A stretch of 15,503 nucleotides of DNA from Cycloclasticus sp. Its GTDB lineage: Bacteria; Pseudomonadota; Gammaproteobacteria; Methylococcales; Cycloclasticaceae. Of this stretch, positions 14,753 to 15,503 are shown piece by piece. The stretch is from NCBI GenBank assembly GCA_018066825.1, contig JAGPVU010000028.1, positions 1-15,503 on the forward strand, written 5' to 3'. How positions within the stretch are numbered: position 1 is the first letter of the stretch; each line of letters starts with the position of its first letter. Both the position numbers and the translations under genes were made by a program. The notes beneath the pieces are model-generated. The model had not been told where the DNA came from, searched no databases, and saw nothing but the letters and a program-made list of their open reading frames with translations.

Positions 14753-15503
14753 ATGGAAAAGATGCACAACCCAGTATCAGCTGAAAACACAGCATCAGGG
14801 AAAAAAGTAACAAAAGAACAGGCCATGCAATTAGTGGCTAAAAATATTACCGAAGGTAAATTACGTCAAGCAGAAATATTAATTAAACGGATTTTGCACG
14901 CATCACCACAAGATGCGCTAGCGCTTCACCTGCTAGGTGTTATTGCACACAAAGCAGGCAATATTGAAATAGCCATTAAGGTGATTACTCAAGCGATAGC
15001 AATTAATCCAAAGGATGGACAATTTCATACTAACCTGGGTGAAATGTATCGTTTAACTAAACAATTAGATAAGGCCAGGGAGCATGCAGAACAGGCGGTT
15101 AAGTTGTTACCGAATTCTGCCAATGCACACAGTAATTTAGGCATTATTTACTACGATTTAAAAATATTTGATCTTGCTAAACAGTCGCAAGAAAACGCTC
15201 TAAAAATAAACCCAAAGTTAATATCTGCGCTTAATAATATGGGCAGTATTGAGCGCGAAAATAAAAATAAAGAACTAGCGAAACAGTGGTTTAGCAAGGT
15301 GTTGGTGATCAAACCAAAGCACGTTGAATCGATGAATAATCTAGCAGCTGTGTTAACTGAGAGCGAAGAGCCCGAAGAGGCAATAAAAATATTGCTCCAG
15401 TGCTTTAAGTTAGATAAAAACTATGCCGAAGCCCATTGCAATATCGCAAATGCCTTTATCATGACAGAGCAATTTGATAAGGCGGCTATAGGGTATAAAA
15501 AAG
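14753..15503 (+). CDS. TPR-repeat protein, 5' part
   Basis: The open frame starts at ATG 14753, seven bases after AGGGA (14742-14746), and runs off the window after 250 codons, so the C-terminus is unknown. There is no signal peptide. After a charged start (KKVTKEQAMQLVAKNITEGKLRQAEILIKRIL), at least six tetratricopeptide repeats follow, with typical spacing and residues, for example ALHLLGVIAHKAGNIEIAIKVITQAIAINPKD and AHSNLGIIYYDLKIFDLAKQSQENALKINPK. TPR arrays are protein-binding scaffolds. In other bacteria similar TPR N-termini precede glycosyltransferase (GT41 type) or sulfotransferase domains, so a role in modifying the autotransporter is possible but not shown. The terminator before it and its own promoter suggest separate expression. 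Confidence 0.85.
   Translation, partial: MEKMHNPVSAENTASGKKVTKEQAMQLVAKNITEGKLRQAEILIKRILHASPQDALALHLLGVIAHKAGNIEIAIKVITQAIAINPKDGQFHTNLGEMYRLTKQLDKAREHAEQAVKLLPNSANAHSNLGIIYYDLKIFDLAKQSQENALKINPKLISALNNMGSIERENKNKELAKQWFSKVLVIKPKHVESMNNLAAVLTESEEPEEAIKILLQCFKLDKNYAEAHCNIANAFIMTEQFDKAAIGYKK

Overview
The window looks like a chromosomal segment of a marine or halotolerant gammaproteobacterium. The evidence is an Na+-NQR maturation gene (nqrM), exodeoxyribonuclease I (sbcB), the proteobacterial families YqcC and YhcB/ZapG, a FabV-type enoyl reductase, TrxC and Hsp33, in moderately AT-rich DNA. No rRNA, tRNA, insertion sequence, integrase or CRISPR array was seen. I cannot name the genus.

Layout. 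(1) Positions 1-2714 hold a compact plus-strand run: the end of nqrM, a CBS-pair protein, sbcB, yqcC and a small conserved protein. The CBS gene, sbcB and yqcC all lie in the same reading frame and are separated by little more than a stop codon. A hairpin at 2739-2778 probably ends this transcript. (2) Positions 2822-5294 hold a ZapG/YhcB-like membrane protein, an EamA-type transporter and an unrecognised exported protein whose start overlaps the transporter. (3) Positions 5405-8689 hold fabV, a MipZ-like division-site ATPase, a SprT-type zinc protease, a GIY-YIG protein coupled to it by an ATGA overlap, and trxC. (4) On the minus strand lie a DoxX membrane protein and the redox chaperone hslO. 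(5) A 369-base gene-free region with promoter candidates and overlapping inverted repeats precedes a 1393-residue autotransporter. A strong bidirectional terminator follows it, and then a TPR-repeat protein that runs off the window.

The most unusual locus is the autotransporter. Its passenger carries about 23 repeats of 31-40 residues in two alternating types. The array contains no Arg, Cys or Trp and only two Lys, and it is very rich in Asp. Pairs of repeats recur in a different order in two halves of the array, and two copies share 47 identical bases, which points to recent internal duplication and shuffling. The array also has about sixteen N-X-S/T sequons, and the next gene is a TPR protein of still unknown C-terminus, so a surface-protein plus modifying-enzyme pair is a hypothesis worth testing.

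The second point of interest is the MipZ-like ATPase. MipZ was characterised in alphaproteobacteria, and here it sits in a gammaproteobacterial-looking context without a neighbouring parB.

Most other genes are ordinary housekeeping genes whose annotation rests on clear catalytic or metal-binding motifs.
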